DNA from: Thereva unica
Lineage: Eukaryota > Arthropoda > Insecta > Diptera > Therevidae
NCBI GenBank assembly: GCA_949987705.1
Contig: OX465284.1
Location: forward strand, 116,543,163-116,607,162
Direction of reading: 5' to 3'
Length of the DNA stretch: 64,000 bases
Shown: positions 1-12,521 of the stretch, piece by piece
Numbering within the stretch: the stretch's first letter is position 1
How the letters are laid out: each line of letters begins with the position of its first letter
Translations under genes and position numbers: made by a program
The notes under the pieces: generated by a model
What the model saw: only the letters and a program-made list of their open reading frames with translations
Told to the model about the DNA's origin: nothing
Database searches by the model: none

Positions 1-8
1 CATAAAAT

Positions 9-23
9 TGGTGGCAGCGGTGG
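9..23 (+). other. LTR-retrotransposon primer binding site (tRNA-Leu type)
   Basis: The motif TGGTGGCAGCGGTGG is complementary to the 3' end of insect tRNA-Leu including the CCA tail, which is the usual primer of some LTR retroelements. It follows AAAT, as expected just downstream of a 5' LTR; the LTR itself would lie left of the window. Complementarity is read directly; the retroelement assignment is inferred, since no gag or pol was recognised beside it. Confidence 0.5.
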
Positions 24-1428
24 TATAAATTCAGAGCAAACAAATTCTCACTCGTCGGAATGTAACAGCTCTGACAAAATTTTAGCGACGGTTTTTCCGA
101 AATAAATAATCTCCTGCCTCATCGACCATGATTAACTGGCAATAAACCCATGCTCCCTGCAGGCTTCCCATCACCCCTCCTATCCTTCGAACTAAGCTTA
201 TCACTAAACATTATTGCATCTTGCTTACTAATCACGCACTACATTGCTCAACTAATAGCCTGTAAATTAATACCAAATTCACACCTAATTGTCGACCTTT
301 AACAAAACTGTTAGCATGAGTAGTGGTATCAGCTCCTTCCCACGATAATGAATCTCTATATATGATCCCAGTGGAAACCCATTATTCCCCAAAAAAAAGT
401 CTTTGATGGAGCAGACAACTGAAATAGAATTTTCCTACGTAGAAATAATTTGATTTACCTTAAGTCGACCTTTCCTCGATATTTCCTGGTAATAAGTAAG
501 AGCAATTCTGCTTATTTACATCTGATATCCACACTTATCCATATGATTTTTCTCTGGAAACATTCCTTGCAAAACTCTTATATGTATTTGTATCCTTCAG
601 AAATTAGATAAATCAGTGATTTACTCCTGGAAATGTTTGTTTCTGTATCATTAGTACACTGAACTCACCTTTATAATTGATAGCATTATCCTTGGTGCTC
701 CTGTCAACCGTGTTGTCACTACAACAAAACAATGTGCTATGTCTTATTACCGGGTTGCTACCTAACAACACAATTCTAATTATGTCCTTGCCACACTCGC
801 GCCGAACTTACCTTGTCCAAATAGAATAATACATATAAATAATCATTTTGAAATACTTAAACTGGAAAATCTCCTTTTCATCTAAATAGAAAATTCCTTG
901 GGGTAATTTTGATGAAATTGTAACTTAAGTTAATGGATGCGTAAGGGAGGACTCCTCTTCGTCCAAAAACAATGATATGCTCAACAGAGCAAGAATTCTT
1001 ATCAAGGGAGATTTCTTAGGAATTCTTATACAGCTGAGTAAAGGTCCACGAGAGCTATATGAATGTCTTTCTTCTAAGTATGAGTGTGTAGCATCTTGAA
1101 TATCTCTTAAACAACAAATTTTCTTGTACAGGGAGAGGCTGTATAAAAAGCATCTTTTGTTTGTATTAAAGCAAAAAATATAAAGGTCCTAAATTTTTTT
1201 ATAGAATTTACGAACGAATTCAGGCATAAATTCAGTCATAAATCCCTAAGCGTGGTTTGAGAAAACAGTATGGCTCAGATGATACCGTCTGATATGGAAT
1301 TTGTGGCTTGGATACGTTCTTGCTTTGTCAAAAAAAAATATATATATTCTATTTCCGACGTCATCTTTGTCGGGAATAAATCAAAAATATTTTTCCTGAA
1401 TCAAGAAAGCCGGGAAATACGAAGAAAT
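24..1428. other. Gene-free AT-rich stretch
   Basis: No open frame of recognisable content on either strand. It lies between two tRNA-Leu-type primer binding sites, so it may be decayed LTR or internal sequence of LTR retroelements, but I could not match repeat ends. Confidence 0.3.
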
Positions 1429-1447
1429 TGGTGGCAGCGGTGGGATT
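1429..1447 (+). other. LTR-retrotransposon primer binding site (tRNA-Leu type)
   Basis: TGGTGGCAGCGGTGGGATT is a 19-nt complement of a tRNA-Leu 3' end including CCA, the longest of five such sites in the window. Upstream sequence (1340-1428) is AT-rich with the context GAAGAAAT just before the site, compatible with the end of a 5' LTR. No downstream gag frame survives. Confidence 0.6.
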
Positions 1448-3679
1448 AACTAAAAGCTGACTGAGAAGTGAACTGGAAAATCTCGAAAATTCCATAAGGA
1501 AAAATGAAAACTGAAAAGAATTTTCAACAAATCTACATCATCCTGCAGGAGGCTTATCCTATGTAGTTGTATGTTGTATACTGCACTCCTGCACCTGCCG
1601 AAGGTCTAAAGAGAAGCTAAACGATTACAAATCCCAACTAGCCCCAGGTGATTTCAAGACTAAGACTAGTTTACTGATGTCACATTCTCGAACTACTCTA
1701 CTCTGCTAGATTGGGCTAATCAATGTCCATCACCTTCACAATATTTTCAGATAGCATAGCTTCTGGCTATGCACCAAACGTATTACAGTAATTGCTGCTA
1801 GTGCACGCTGAGGATTAAGGTAGAATATATCGAGTTGAAATATGATACTTTAATGGGAATTGTGAAATGCCAATTAATGTGCGCAATGAAGTGATATTCA
1901 AATAGTGAAGTTCCATTTTGGAAATTGCATTTCGTATATTTGTTGGAATGTGGTTGTATATTGACGACAATTCCTAGAACTACTAATTGCATCCATGAGT
2001 AAACAAATTTAATGCTGGAGATCCTCTCGCTTTTCCGTCAATTTGAAACGACTGCTTCGCTTTAATTGGAAATACAAGTTTTACCAAATACTGGAAATTT
2101 CAAGGTTGGTTTAAAATTTGAACATTGAAACTGAATCTTAGTTATCGATTGGCCTAAAAATATATGTTTGTTTAGTATCTAGTTTAGTAGGTACTGAAAC
2201 GATTAGGTCTGGGAACCACAACCGGCCTACGTTTAATAGGATGGCTAACAGCAGCCAATTGAGGGGTACATAAAGACTAAGCGCCCACTACAAACAGCCA
2301 TGGTATGTCCAAACCTAAGGTATCGCTCGCTGCCATGGTGGAGCACTAAGGTCAAAAGCAAAAGCATGAAGTCTGCTATTTGCACCGAAGCTAGAAGGCT
2401 CCTGTACAAAAGAGCTTTTAGCTTCTAAAGCTTTATTCCTCGTGCGTTTCAGGGCAGATTTACATCATGCAAATGTGACTTACACTTTTATCACCTAATA
2501 CAGCACCACCTTCCCAATCGCTTGGCCCAGGATATTATTTCGAATTGCAAAATGGTTGAACCACTTCCGAAACATCAATTGAATCACTATCTAAAAACAT
2601 CATGGACCAGACACTGCTAAACATGATGACGCCGTAAATTGAACAGAAAAAGGAACCGTCAAGGCGATTACCCTTGAAATTCTTGGCTACATCAGCACTA
2701 AACTCATGCTCTTCTGACTATCACAAATTCCTCAAAGAATAGAAATTGATTCGTGATTCATTGCAGAAAACAAATCAATTCTGCTCCATAAGCATCAAAG
2801 TTCGTTCCCCTCCGCCCTTCAGAGGAATCATCTTACACATGATATCAATGCTCCTTCATCAACATCAGCCAACGTGTTTTTGCTGGTGCCACGAATCCAT
2901 CATCACTGAATCGAGAAAATGCCGCTTATTCCAATCGAGTGAAGTCAGTTGCGTGTAATGACATCTAATTACAGAAATTATCTAATTATGAACAGACAAA
3001 GGACATGCCGCCCGATCGATGCTAAATTTAGACAGTCAACAGCCAAAGCAATATCAGCTGAAGTGACGAACGCAAATATTCTCTCACAGCAGAATTATAT
3101 AATCCGCCGTGTCTATGTTCTCTGTGCGGCTTTAACCAAGATATCACCTGCCAAATTAATATCCTTTAACTGACCTAGGTTAGCCAGGATCAGGAGTTGT
3201 CAGGGGCTTTCCCGTAGGCCAGTCCCTGTAACCGGGGATAAGTCTTCTTGAACATTTCGCTTAATTGCAAAAATACTACTTGCCCTTGTACGGAGAGAGA
3301 TAGATTTCTGTCAACGTGGCAGCTGGTCTCATTCCATGGAAGTGGAATGGAGCAACTTCAACAGCAAGGATATTTTTCGAGAAAGGATTTAGGTAGAGAA
3401 GATTTGCATGTTTTTGCTTCTTGGCTGTCAACAAAGAGTTTCGTCCTTAATTGATTGTCGTCTGCAGTTTATACTGTCTCTACGGGCAAGGAATTAAGTG
3501 CTCACCACCTCAGGGCTTGATGTTAGGGCAAAATTTATTGGATGATTAAATATGGCGCCGGGGAATGGGAGGTAGGCGCACAGATGGAAGAGATAGTGAG
3601 GAGGATTAATTATATTTGTGAATACATCTATCTTTATCTCTGCGCTCCATTTATAATGAAACGTTCAGGGCATCTGAAC
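1448..3679. other. Gene-free stretch
   Basis: Only short frames without recognisable domains occur. Part of 2250-2800 has codon-like stretches on the plus strand (alternating short open frames) that may be a decayed transposon, but no motif could be identified. Confidence 0.3.
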
Positions 3680-3687
3680 CTCGGGTA

Positions 3688-3932
3688 CAGGGGCGGCGCC
3701 TTCATAGGTGCACATGGTGCACTTGCACCGGGCGCAAATGGAAGGGGCACTTAAAAAAAAAGATTGAAAGTGTTCCTGTGCCTTCATTTTCATATATTAA
3801 AGGAACTGCACAGAGTGCTTGTGTCTTTTTCCATTGCCCTTAACTGCAGTAAAAAAAATGGGGGCGCAATACATCTGATGCGGGCACAAGATTGCGTACT
3901 GCACCGGGCGCAAAAAACCATACGCCGGACTG
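3688..3932. mobile_element. Short non-autonomous hAT-type element with 8-bp TSD
   Basis: The 245-bp segment starts CAGGGGCGGCGCC and ends ...CGCCGGACTG, that is CAG...CTG termini with short imperfect inverted repeats. It is flanked on both sides by the identical octamer CTCGGGTA (3680-3687 and 3933-3940). CAG/CTG ends plus an 8-bp duplication are diagnostic of hAT transposons. It carries no transposase. Related sequence, including the internal motif TGCACCGGGCGCAA, recurs near 41.2 and 41.8 kb. Confidence 0.8.
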
Positions 3933-3940
3933 CTCGGGTA

Positions 3941-4896
3941 GTACGTTCAACGTACTTTTATTAAATAGAGATAATTTTCTAATGGTGACTACTAAGGTTT
4001 TTAGTTGAGAAATCCGCTTGAACTCGCAAGCTATCGATCAGTCATTTTGATAGGTTTTTGGAAGGCGTCATATCTTCGCTGTTACAGACAAAGCTGGAAA
4101 AACGAAGACTTCATGAAGAAGTTTGATCTGTGGATATATTCACCCAGGGCTCCAAGACATCGGAAGAGCATTGGGCTATATAGTTCATTGTCCTGCTACC
4201 TTCCGACGCATGCTACTATCTGAAGGCTTACCAGACAATGAACCTAGGAGGTACACAAGATTGTAGCATTGGAATAGCCAACCTATATAAGAGCTCTTGA
4301 TCCGCGGTATTCGTGGGATTTGGGCAGTAGAATCACCTGTTATAAGAACCGGGACTTAATAGAGGAATACACAATATTGCAGCGAGTTGACTGTTTTGCA
4401 ACTCCAGTTGCACACATGATCTTGCCCGTGTACGGAAGTGAGAATCCATACACAGGTCGACAGAAACGAAACCCAATTGAAACTAGTTTGAACTGCTCGG
4501 GTGTGACTGTTCTTGCCGGTCGGTAAAGATTTCAGTTGCACTTCAAAGTACTTGACATTTTGCCAAAACCTCGTTATTAAAAACTAACATCGGTTGATCC
4601 ATAATCAGTTGGGCTCGTGTACGGACAAAAATGTCATTTTGATTGCCAATTGGTTGTACTCGAGATTATTGTGAAACCAGTTTGAAATTAGGCTTGCAAA
4701 TCAGTCGACTCGTTAGCGGAGGGCCTTACGCTCCACAAAGTATACACATATTTAAATTCGTTAGTTGAAGATGCTTGCCTTCTAAGCAATACAGCAATAA
4801 CCCAAAATCGTTTAAGTATAACGAGATCACGAGAGAGAACGAGATCAATTACTGAGTTTCCACGCAGAGTTTATCCTGGGTTAACTCAGACTAAAC
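3941..4896. other. Gene-free stretch
   Basis: No coding signal recognised. A TATA-like box (CTATATAAGAG, 4283-4293) might belong to an old LTR, but no repeat partner was found. Confidence 0.25.
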
Positions 4897-5289
4897 GCCC
4901 ATAGAAATACGGGTTGAGTAAAGTTTCGTTAAATCCAAGAAAACTCCACGAAACCCGTTGGATTAAGCCGGGTTTTGCATATGTGTTTTTTTAAGTATCA
5001 ATTCACCCTACGCCTACGACAAGGGACTCTCCGCGTGCATTACTGTGTTTCCATGAACAGCGGTAGAGTTTTCGTTGAGTAAACAGAAAGCTTCTTCCCT
5101 CAAGTTGACTCGATTCTGTTTCCGTGACAGCTCTGGGTGAAAGTGACAGATAAATAATTTTACACAACGCAGGATTATTAGGACACTTTTTAGGATACAC
5201 ACACATATGCAAAACTCGGCTTTACCGGACTAGGTTCTTTGAGTTCACTTGGATTTAACGAAACTTTACTCAACCCCCGTTTCCATGGC
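4897..5289. mobile_element. Fold-back (MITE-like) element
   Basis: Inverted arms of about 88 nt: the left arm (4897-4985) contains GGGTTGAGTAAAGTTTCG and CGTTAAATCC and ends near GTTTTGCATATGTG; the right arm (about 5200-5289) is its reverse complement with some mismatches, including GGATTTAACG and CACATATGCAAAAC. The central part carries no coding frame of note. The structure is that of a non-autonomous DNA transposon. A target-site duplication was not clear. Confidence 0.65.
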
Positions 5290-5499
5290 AACCTTCTCTG
5301 AAAATATCCAGCAATGTGTGATCGCGATCCTGCCATGGTTACCAAAAGTCTAAAGTATTAAGATGTACTAACTCTCCATTTGAAGTCTTTAACCTTCCAA
5401 ATAACAGGTTTATCTCGTTGATAAGCCCAATATGTTGACTATAGTACACCAATTAATGAGATGACTTAAAGCATATCCAATCTCACACTCATTTCAGCT

Positions 5500-5770
5500 T
5501 CAACAGTGGCAAAAAGAAACGTAATGGAACGATTTTGGCGAACCAATTGAAATCACAACTGATCAAGGTGCACAATTTGAGTCAAAACTCAGTGAAGCTT
5601 CCAAAGTTCTTGTGACTCTTCGAATCAAGACAACCACCTATCATTCGAGGGCAAACGACAATTGAAACCAGCCTTAATGGTAAGAGGCAAGCGACTCATT
5701 GGAGTGAAGACTTGCCTTTTGTCATATTAGGTATCGGTAGGCTCGGCAATAACAAAACAACTTGCAATAC
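5500..5770 (+). pseudogene. Ty3/gypsy integrase core remnant
   Basis: Plus-strand translation gives the typical integrase-core order: G-E-P-I-E-I-T-T-D-Q-G-A-Q-F-E-S, then R-I-K-T-T-T-Y-H-S-R-A-N, then a degraded W-S-E...LPF stretch. TTDQGxQFES carries the second catalytic Asp of the DDE motif and TTxYHxxANG the region before the catalytic Glu. Several stops and frameshifts make it inactive. It belongs to an LTR retrotransposon; neighbouring LTRs were not found. Confidence 0.7.
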
Positions 5771-8639
5771 CAAAATCTGAAACTGTTAACTTCGATTTCC
5801 ATTGAAACTGATGAAAATCCAATAGAAGACTCAGAACTTTCGCATTCACCTTCGTTCGCATAATGTTGAAAGGGAACATATACTCGACAACTAGTTGGAT
5901 GTTTACATGCTGTTTTTAATAGATTGGATTACTAATTTTCAGAGTAGAGTATGCTGTGCGAAACTGAATTCTAGAAAGAACAGTCCATTGTATAAAAAGG
6001 CATACCTCTTACACATTAAAGTATCTGAAGAGGATCGAACAGGTAGAGGCCTCACTTGTAACCTACCTCTTGAAGAGGCTGTCTGTCTGTCAGCTCTGTG
6101 TTAATATCTCGGTTTCGCGAGGAGTGTGATCTGGATCGAGTATAATCAATCTAGGCAAAGTGTTGAACCTATTCAAGCAATCTGATCTACAAGGTGTACG
6201 AGGTAGTCTTAGTACCGTGGGATATTCCTATTTCATTCAAGAAGCTTCAATTATTTTACATATTTAACGACATGCTTATCATCAGTATTACCTTATATAA
6301 ATGCGCAATTTTTCAAATGTATTCCTCCTTTACGATAGGGGTCAATACGATAGGCACCCCTATATAACAGATAAAAAGAGTCGAAAATTGATAAAAATGA
6401 TCTCTGACCTTTTCCACAATTTCGGATTTATTTATAAACAAAACTTTTTGCCATAAAAAAAAATTTAAAAATTTATCGAAAAATATTTAAACTCTTGAAC
6501 TTTTGAGATAAGAAATTTATTTTCGATTTACAATTCGTATATTATGAAATTGGTCTACAACATTGTCACCAGGGAAATGATAAGGAAAGAGGTTGACTGC
6601 AACCTCCCACTAGAACTGAGTAAAATATCTCACATCCCTGAAAATTCTTGTAAAGTTTCCGATAGTTCCTACAATTTTACAAAATATAGACATAAACCGA
6701 GAAGTTGGAGTTAAATAACTAGGTTGGTCTATTTAGTTACGTCAAAACATTGACTGGGATTTGTGTTCTCATGGTAAGAACCCCAAGTTGGTCGTTTTGT
6801 GGGTAAGGTACATAATTGTACATATCGATTAGGACGAATCGTCGATCTTGATTGTAAAATATTTTATATAAAATATTTGCCGCAAAATATTAGATAAAGT
6901 AAAAATACGACCTATTTCGAACTACTTCCAGTTCTAAGCTTGGTTGCGAATAGCCAGTAAAATGAAGGCAGAATGAAGAGTATTCGCCTGGAAAATTGGA
7001 GTGAGCTAATAAAAAGCCGAGACGATCGGCTTCAAAGGCTCGTATACTACAAGGAATGCAGCGTTTTCAAAGAAAAAAAGTCAACCCATGGGTCTCTTGT
7101 TTAACCTTTATTATTAAACGTTTATTTTGCGTTGAATCCGACACTGAGTATGGCACAAACTTTTTTATCTATATTTAAAATTGACTCCAAGCATATAATA
7201 TCTATCTCTGGAATTGGTTTTCTTCCGAGAGAGTGCGGAGAATCCTGTAAGTCCGCTGCACTAAAACGGTAGTGTCAGATGCCTGCTGATTAAACTCGCC
7301 CATCTTTTTCCATGACGTTTGAGTCCAGTCCTACAGTAACCCATGAAATAGTAGTAACGGCCTCAAGAAGCTTTAGGGGTCCCGGTACATTACAGAGATA
7401 AATCCTGAGAAATGCCATCTGCGATCTAAGGTCTGCATGATCTAATATCGAACCCTACCTCCAACTCCCCAGGACTTAACATCAGGTGAACTCTGGATAC
7501 TCTTATCTAAACAAGAGACGGAGGAGTAGGAGGAGGGGAGTATTTCGCGCCTCAAAAAACGAAGTAACTTCGGACTCTATGTTTGGGGTTAGGCGGCAGG
7601 CTGACAACCTTCCATCGTAAATACCTACCCGCGATAAACGAATTGACTCAACGGCAACAACTCAGCACCAGCCTACGGAATATGGAATTCGATTTTGGAA
7701 CATCGAAGGTCAAAATGCTCAACAGGACGGGGGTTCACTTTTATTCTGAGACGGCTGACGCAGAGGCATTGCTCATCACCCAAAATTGGAAACTTGTTAT
7801 AGAAGACCGACAAACAGAGAAATGCCTTTTAGGATGGCAACTTACGATTTGAGCTTTACCGTCATTTGATGAATGAATGAACGAGTCCTTCGAAGGGGCC
7901 ATGGCCGGAATAGTATGGTATACGGATCAGCGATCTCTGATTTCTTTTCGGGAAAGAGATTTCGAAGTAGCTTGTTACCGAATTCACTGGCTACATAAGT
8001 GTCCGTTAGTGCCTTGAAACTAAACAAAAATCTACATATTATGTTTCAATGGCATTTCAGACCAGTTCAGGTCTTGTCCTCCATAAGCTTCTTCCTCTAG
8101 AGTTTTCTCTGTCCCGCAGAGCTGCTTCCTCCAATTGCAGCAGCCCTCCATCTTGACCGTGCTTTGCCACCTGATATTTTACTATCGGGTAGTAGTTTCC
8201 GGGCTTTTTGGGCATTCTTGAGTCATTAATTTTTTGAACAAGATCAGCCCAACGTAAAAACATTGTACTTCCCACAATATTTGGACAAGTTGCTTTACAG
8301 AAAATAGTTTATCTCCATTGCTGACCTCCATATGCAGCATAGTAGTTCGCGTATAACAGCAATATGCCTCCTTCATTTTTTTATGTGAAAGACTACAGTC
8401 TCAGGAAAGACCCTTTATACTGTTGACAATCTATTTTCTTCGTATAGAGTGCAATATCGAACAGCAGCTCTAGTCGGGGAGGAAGGAACCGCCACAACCT
8501 TCCCGCGATATTTTCAGTCCAACTAATCCCAACCATTACTATCGCGACTCCGACATCAGGGCATCGTGAAACAACTCACTGGAGTGTTATGCCTCCTGAA
8601 ACGAGTTGAGTCTCATCAACCAACCGATAACATGCGCTT
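5771..8639. other. Gene-free stretch
   Basis: AT-rich sequence without recognised domains. An 89-codon open frame at 7583-7852 has no motif I recognise and sits among repeats, so I do not call it a gene. Confidence 0.3.
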
Positions 8640-8825
8640 CGGTGGAGCGGGGAAGGGCTAAGGAAGGCTATGACACGAAATCAGGAATGTAAAGAGGGAA
8701 GAAGAAAGAAGGAAAGTTATGAAGGTGGAAAAGGCGAAGGACCGCGGGGCTGGCCGGGATTCAAACCCGGAACCTCTGGGATAGTAGTCAGGAGCCTTAT
8801 CCTTAGACTACCGAGGCCTCCTTGC
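8640..8825 (-). mobile_element. tRNA-derived SINE, copy 1
   Basis: Read on the minus strand the element opens with a tRNA-like head containing a B-box-like GGTTTGAATCC and a stem ending in CCCGGCCAGCCCC, followed by a C/T-rich body (TCCTTCGCCTTTTCCAC...CCCTCTTTACA). The same head and body occur at 28103-28276 (plus) and about 42565-42722 (minus). A pol III-type head plus unrelated conserved body is the SINE layout. Confidence 0.75.
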
Positions 8826-8929
8826 TGGACTATGGTGTTTTTTTTAAAGATTCGTGACACTTTGAACTTCTTCCAGGGTTGGTTTGCGTTTATTTCCCTG
8901 GTTCTGATGTTTCCTATTAATTGACCATA

Positions 8930-9110
8930 ATATCAACTGTCTCGCCAGACCGACACCTATTTTCATTCCCAGTCCCAATCGTCCTAGAACCTACTTTTAT
9001 TGATCTCTGGATATATGGAACAGTCAGATTCAGATGGAGGTCATCTAAAATGGTGGTTTGAGTTTTAAACAAGGAAAAGCGATCATTTAATACATTTTTT
9101 GTCCCCAATA
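8930..9110. repeat. Dispersed repeat, copy 1 (partner at 11.1-11.25 kb)
   Basis: The segment containing CGTCCTAGAACCTACTT, then TTGAT and GGATATATGGAACAGTCAGA is repeated with a few substitutions at 11105-11260 in the same orientation. The flanks also share AACTGTCTC...CCAGACC-like blocks. Likely a fragment of an unidentified transposon. Confidence 0.6.
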
Positions 9111-11104
9111 TAAATCTATTTACCATGGCTGCACTAAAAATGTTTCCATAGTTATTTTGCATAGCTCAATATTTAACGTAACTCTATCATAAATCGGAAA
9201 TTAATTTTATCATGGCCTAAATCTTCTCTACAAACACACTCACACACACACACGCAAAAAAATGAAAGAAGAAATAGAATATCTAAGCCATATAATCACT
9301 TAAAAGCTCGCAAATATATGAGTTGTGGCCGCTGTTGACGCACGTCCTTTAGCAAACAATCAAGAAAGCCTCTCTCGTGAAAATATATCCAATGGAGGTC
9401 GAAGCTCCATCACATAAGCCGCCAAAATAAACAAGAACATCAACATTGATAAACAAGAGGATACAGGCTCCCCCTCCGCACATAAAAGGAGATTCAATTT
9501 GTCCTTAAAGTATTAAAGGCAAAGACATAATTAAAGTCCGAAGTCACAAACACGCGCTTCTATCAGGATTAGTGCAGAGCGAAGGAGCTCTGGGTAACAT
9601 CCTGGCGATAATTTACTATCCTGAGAGTGCTTTTACCCATTGCTGTGCCACCCTCCCGCAATTATGTATATTAAGTAGTATGGGTAAAGAGTAAAAATAG
9701 TGCTTCAGGTGGTCGGTCGGTGCTATCGCAAGACTCCGAAAGGGGGCGGTCTGATAGCCAGCAATTGTAGTTAGCTGATGGCATCCGGGGTGAATAATTA
9801 GTTCAGTTGGCATAAATCCGGCTTGTTACGCTCCTGCTAAAAGGGTAACAAGCGAGTGGGATTTTAGCTTAATGTTAACTGATTGCAGTGCGGCTGCGGC
9901 AGGGCAAGGTTCAACCCAAGGGCGCCCGGGCAAATACCCCTTATCATGTTTTATGTACCAGAGCAACTATCAATAAGTGCTTCATATCCTGCAGCAGATG
10001 CTTGAAAAAAAACGAACGAGGGCAGGAATTTTTTCATCTTATACCTTCCTTCGATCTCGTAGCTCTTCAGATATTTGCCAGCGTGCGTGTAGTACAAGAT
10101 AACTCTCCTCGGGAAGATATTTTCACTTACATCCCTTAGACACGAAGCGGCAATATATTCAAGAATAAAATTGAGTTTCCCGTGCATGACTGAGCAATTC
10201 TCCGAGGCTGCACACCACGTTCTTGCCGGAATGTACACACACACACATTACTCTGTGGTATCCTTAAAAAAATATGTCTCCAAAACCCTCTCCGCCGTGG
10301 CATACGTTCCAAGGCAAAAATTATTTCACTTACGGGAGAAAATCCATCACCCGGAATTAAACACTTTGCCACCACGGCATGTGCCCACATGGACTATGTT
10401 CAGGGGTAGTCTTCACCACCAACTACCCACTCAACACTTAACAAAAGCCGGTCATGATTAAACCAACTAAAGGCGCCAGGAGATGTGCCCAAGAATTTCT
10501 TTTCATCCTTTTTAGTCCTTAACTTTCTTGTTTTTAATTTTCTACCTTTAAACTGTCACCAGGGAAGGAGGAGTAGGACAAGCTACAAAAAAGGGGTAAA
10601 AACATGACGGTCATCGCTGTCATGTTGCCAATCATGACTTTTTCGTATGCATTGCTCATTGAGTCCTTGACTCTTGGCTTGTGGTCGTGGACAACTTTTT
10701 CAATGTCGCAGGATATCGGGATTGGGTCGTTATCCTTAAAATTTCGCTAAATACTTCACGCTCTAAAATTTGCACGGTGTTTATGAGGTTATTCTGCATT
10801 TGTTTATCTTAGATTTTTTTGCGAAGTACTTTCGTTTTATGGGCAATGACCATAAAAATTTTCATCAGCTTCAAGACTGTATCTGTGGAATTATGAGGTC
10901 GAAATGAAAGTGGTGCACGCCGACACGTAGGAGTTTACAGCTCCTTAAATGTTGCTGTATTCAAGGAAGACACCGATGAGGAGATCACGCTTTATTGAGC
11001 AGATTTGCGGGTTGGAATTGGGCCTGTCTTCCTTTGAAGGAATGAGATTTTAAAAAGATCCGCTCAAATCGTCTCAAGATGATTAAAGGGATTTTTAGGG
11101 TAGT
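9111..11104. other. Gene-free stretch with CA microsatellite
   Basis: Contains a short (CA)n run near 9238-9253 and another near 10232-10246. Several open frames of 80-97 codons on both strands between 9.9 and 10.5 kb overlap one another and show no recognisable domain, so none is called. Confidence 0.3.
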
Positions 11105-11260
11105 TGTTAACTGTCTCAACAGAACCAAACCAGGTTTTGTTCCCAGGCCGAACCGTCCTAGAACCTACTTCTATTGATTTTTGGATATATGGAACAGTCA
11201 GATGCATTGTGGAAGCTTCTACTACGGTGGATTGAGTTTGATGTCATTTCAAATGAGAAA
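11105..11260. repeat. Dispersed repeat, copy 2
   Basis: Second copy of the repeat at 8930-9110, sharing CCTAGAACCTACTT and GGATATATGGAACAGTCAGA in the same orientation. Confidence 0.6.
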
Positions 11261-11564
11261 TAAACGAAAAATGTTTTTCCACGCACAGAAGATCAGGAGC
11301 CTCGGTACACTCCCACAGTCTTTAGCCATATGTTCCGCGCGCACTACATACATCTCCCGGGTTCTATTTTTTGGATGCTCATACGCGACAAGTTAAGAAG
11401 CTTCCCAGTGGAAAAAATTGGGAAAGCTGCTCAGGGAAGGTTATTTTGAGCGTTGTTAAATATGCTCCCGAGGGATCATTACTGGAATTTTAATGAATTT
11501 TCTAGAACAAGAACACGGATGACCATAAAGGGTGACATAAACATGCTCAATGGACCCGCTCTTA

Positions 11565-11630
11565 TTCGATACGGAGGACAACAGCTTTGGACGTAGTTAC
11601 AATTTAGTTGGGGGACTGCTTTACTAAAAC
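11565..11630 (+). repeat. 5S rRNA-derived repeat (degraded)
   Basis: The plus strand resembles the middle of 5S rRNA (AGCAGC-TTGG-ACG-AGTAC-TAGTTGGGGGAC) with several substitutions. It faces a better preserved minus-strand copy at 11762-11840, so the pair forms an inverted arrangement about 200 bp apart. Confidence 0.45.
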
Positions 11631-11761
11631 GAACAATTGCTTAGCGAACAAATGCGCCTGCCACATATGCACGCTCACGCCATGCATGAAAATCTAAAAA
11701 TGTCCCCAGCAGACGTATGCTCTCCTCCGTTACAGATATGAATATAACCGCGAGTGTTATT

Positions 11762-11840
11762 TTACCAAGCGGTCCCCCAACTAAGTACTAACCCCGTCCG
11801 ATGCTGCTTGACCTACGAAATCAAATGAGAACCGGTCTAC
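11762..11840 (-). repeat. 5S rRNA-derived repeat
   Basis: ACCAAGCGGTCCCCCAACTA, followed by AGTACTAACC...CCGATGCTGCTTGA and GAGAACCGG, is the reverse complement of the central two thirds of 5S rRNA. The rRNA-specific 5' and 3' stems are absent, so this is a 5S-derived SINE-like repeat or pseudogene, not a functional 5S gene. Confidence 0.75.
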
Positions 11841-12289
11841 TGAGTCTGTTAAAGGCAATCTTTATGATCCTCAAGTCAATTGGCTCTTTTTATTCTTCCT
11901 ATACAATTTGAGAAAAATTGAGTCGAGGTTGAGTTGAAATTTCAACCACCATATATGATGTGGAGTTGAGTTCACTTTGGGTTGAAATATAGTTGAACTG
12001 AAATCAAAACATAACCTCCAATTCTTGTGATAAATATAGATACGTAAAAATCATTTATAGAAACGTAAAAATTCAGAACGAAGTAATTTTATATTTCTGA
12101 GCAAGCAACAACACCGAACACCAAACTAACGCCGAAGGCAGACGCCTCGGATGGTAAACAAACAAAACCAATGTCACTTCAACCCAATTACAACTCAAAC
12201 TGCGTGTATGAGGCGAAATATGAACTCGATCCAGGTTGGAGGGTTGAGTTGGGTTGAATGGACCCAATTTTAACTCGAACCCCTTTTGA

Positions 12290-12521
12290 TTACGTTGAAC
12301 CTGGCTCGAACGGGGTAACTATGTTCAGATCATCAGCGTAACCCAAAATTTGCACCGATTTGTTAATTAATGTTCCATTTCTGTCTAACCCTGTTCTTCA
12401 GATGACAGTTTCTAGGGCTAGGTTGAATAACATCGGTGCTAGACCGCCTCTCTTGTGCCCTGGGCATATAATTTCTTTCTTCCAGCCTTGCGGTAGCGAT
12501 TCTTCATTCCATACCCTACAT
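12290..12521 (-). pseudogene. Non-LTR reverse transcriptase remnant, part 1 (split by hAT insertion)
   Basis: Minus-strand translation reads GGLAPMLFNLALE, then a stop, then TGLDRNGTLINKSVQILG followed by YADDLN: the RT motif before and at the catalytic YADD. Next to the hAT boundary, another frame reads EESLPQGWKKEIICP. The element continues on the other side of the hAT insertion at 14914-15045. The stop, frameshift and missing segment between the two motifs make it dead. Confidence 0.75.

Noticed and set aside
9888..10461. Four overlapping open frames of 83-97 codons on both strands
   Set aside because: They overlap in conflicting frames, have no domain or signal and lie in repeat-like DNA; their length is not unusual by chance.
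11762..11840. Functional 5S rRNA gene
   Set aside because: Only the central part of 5S is present; both terminal stem strands are missing and several bases differ.
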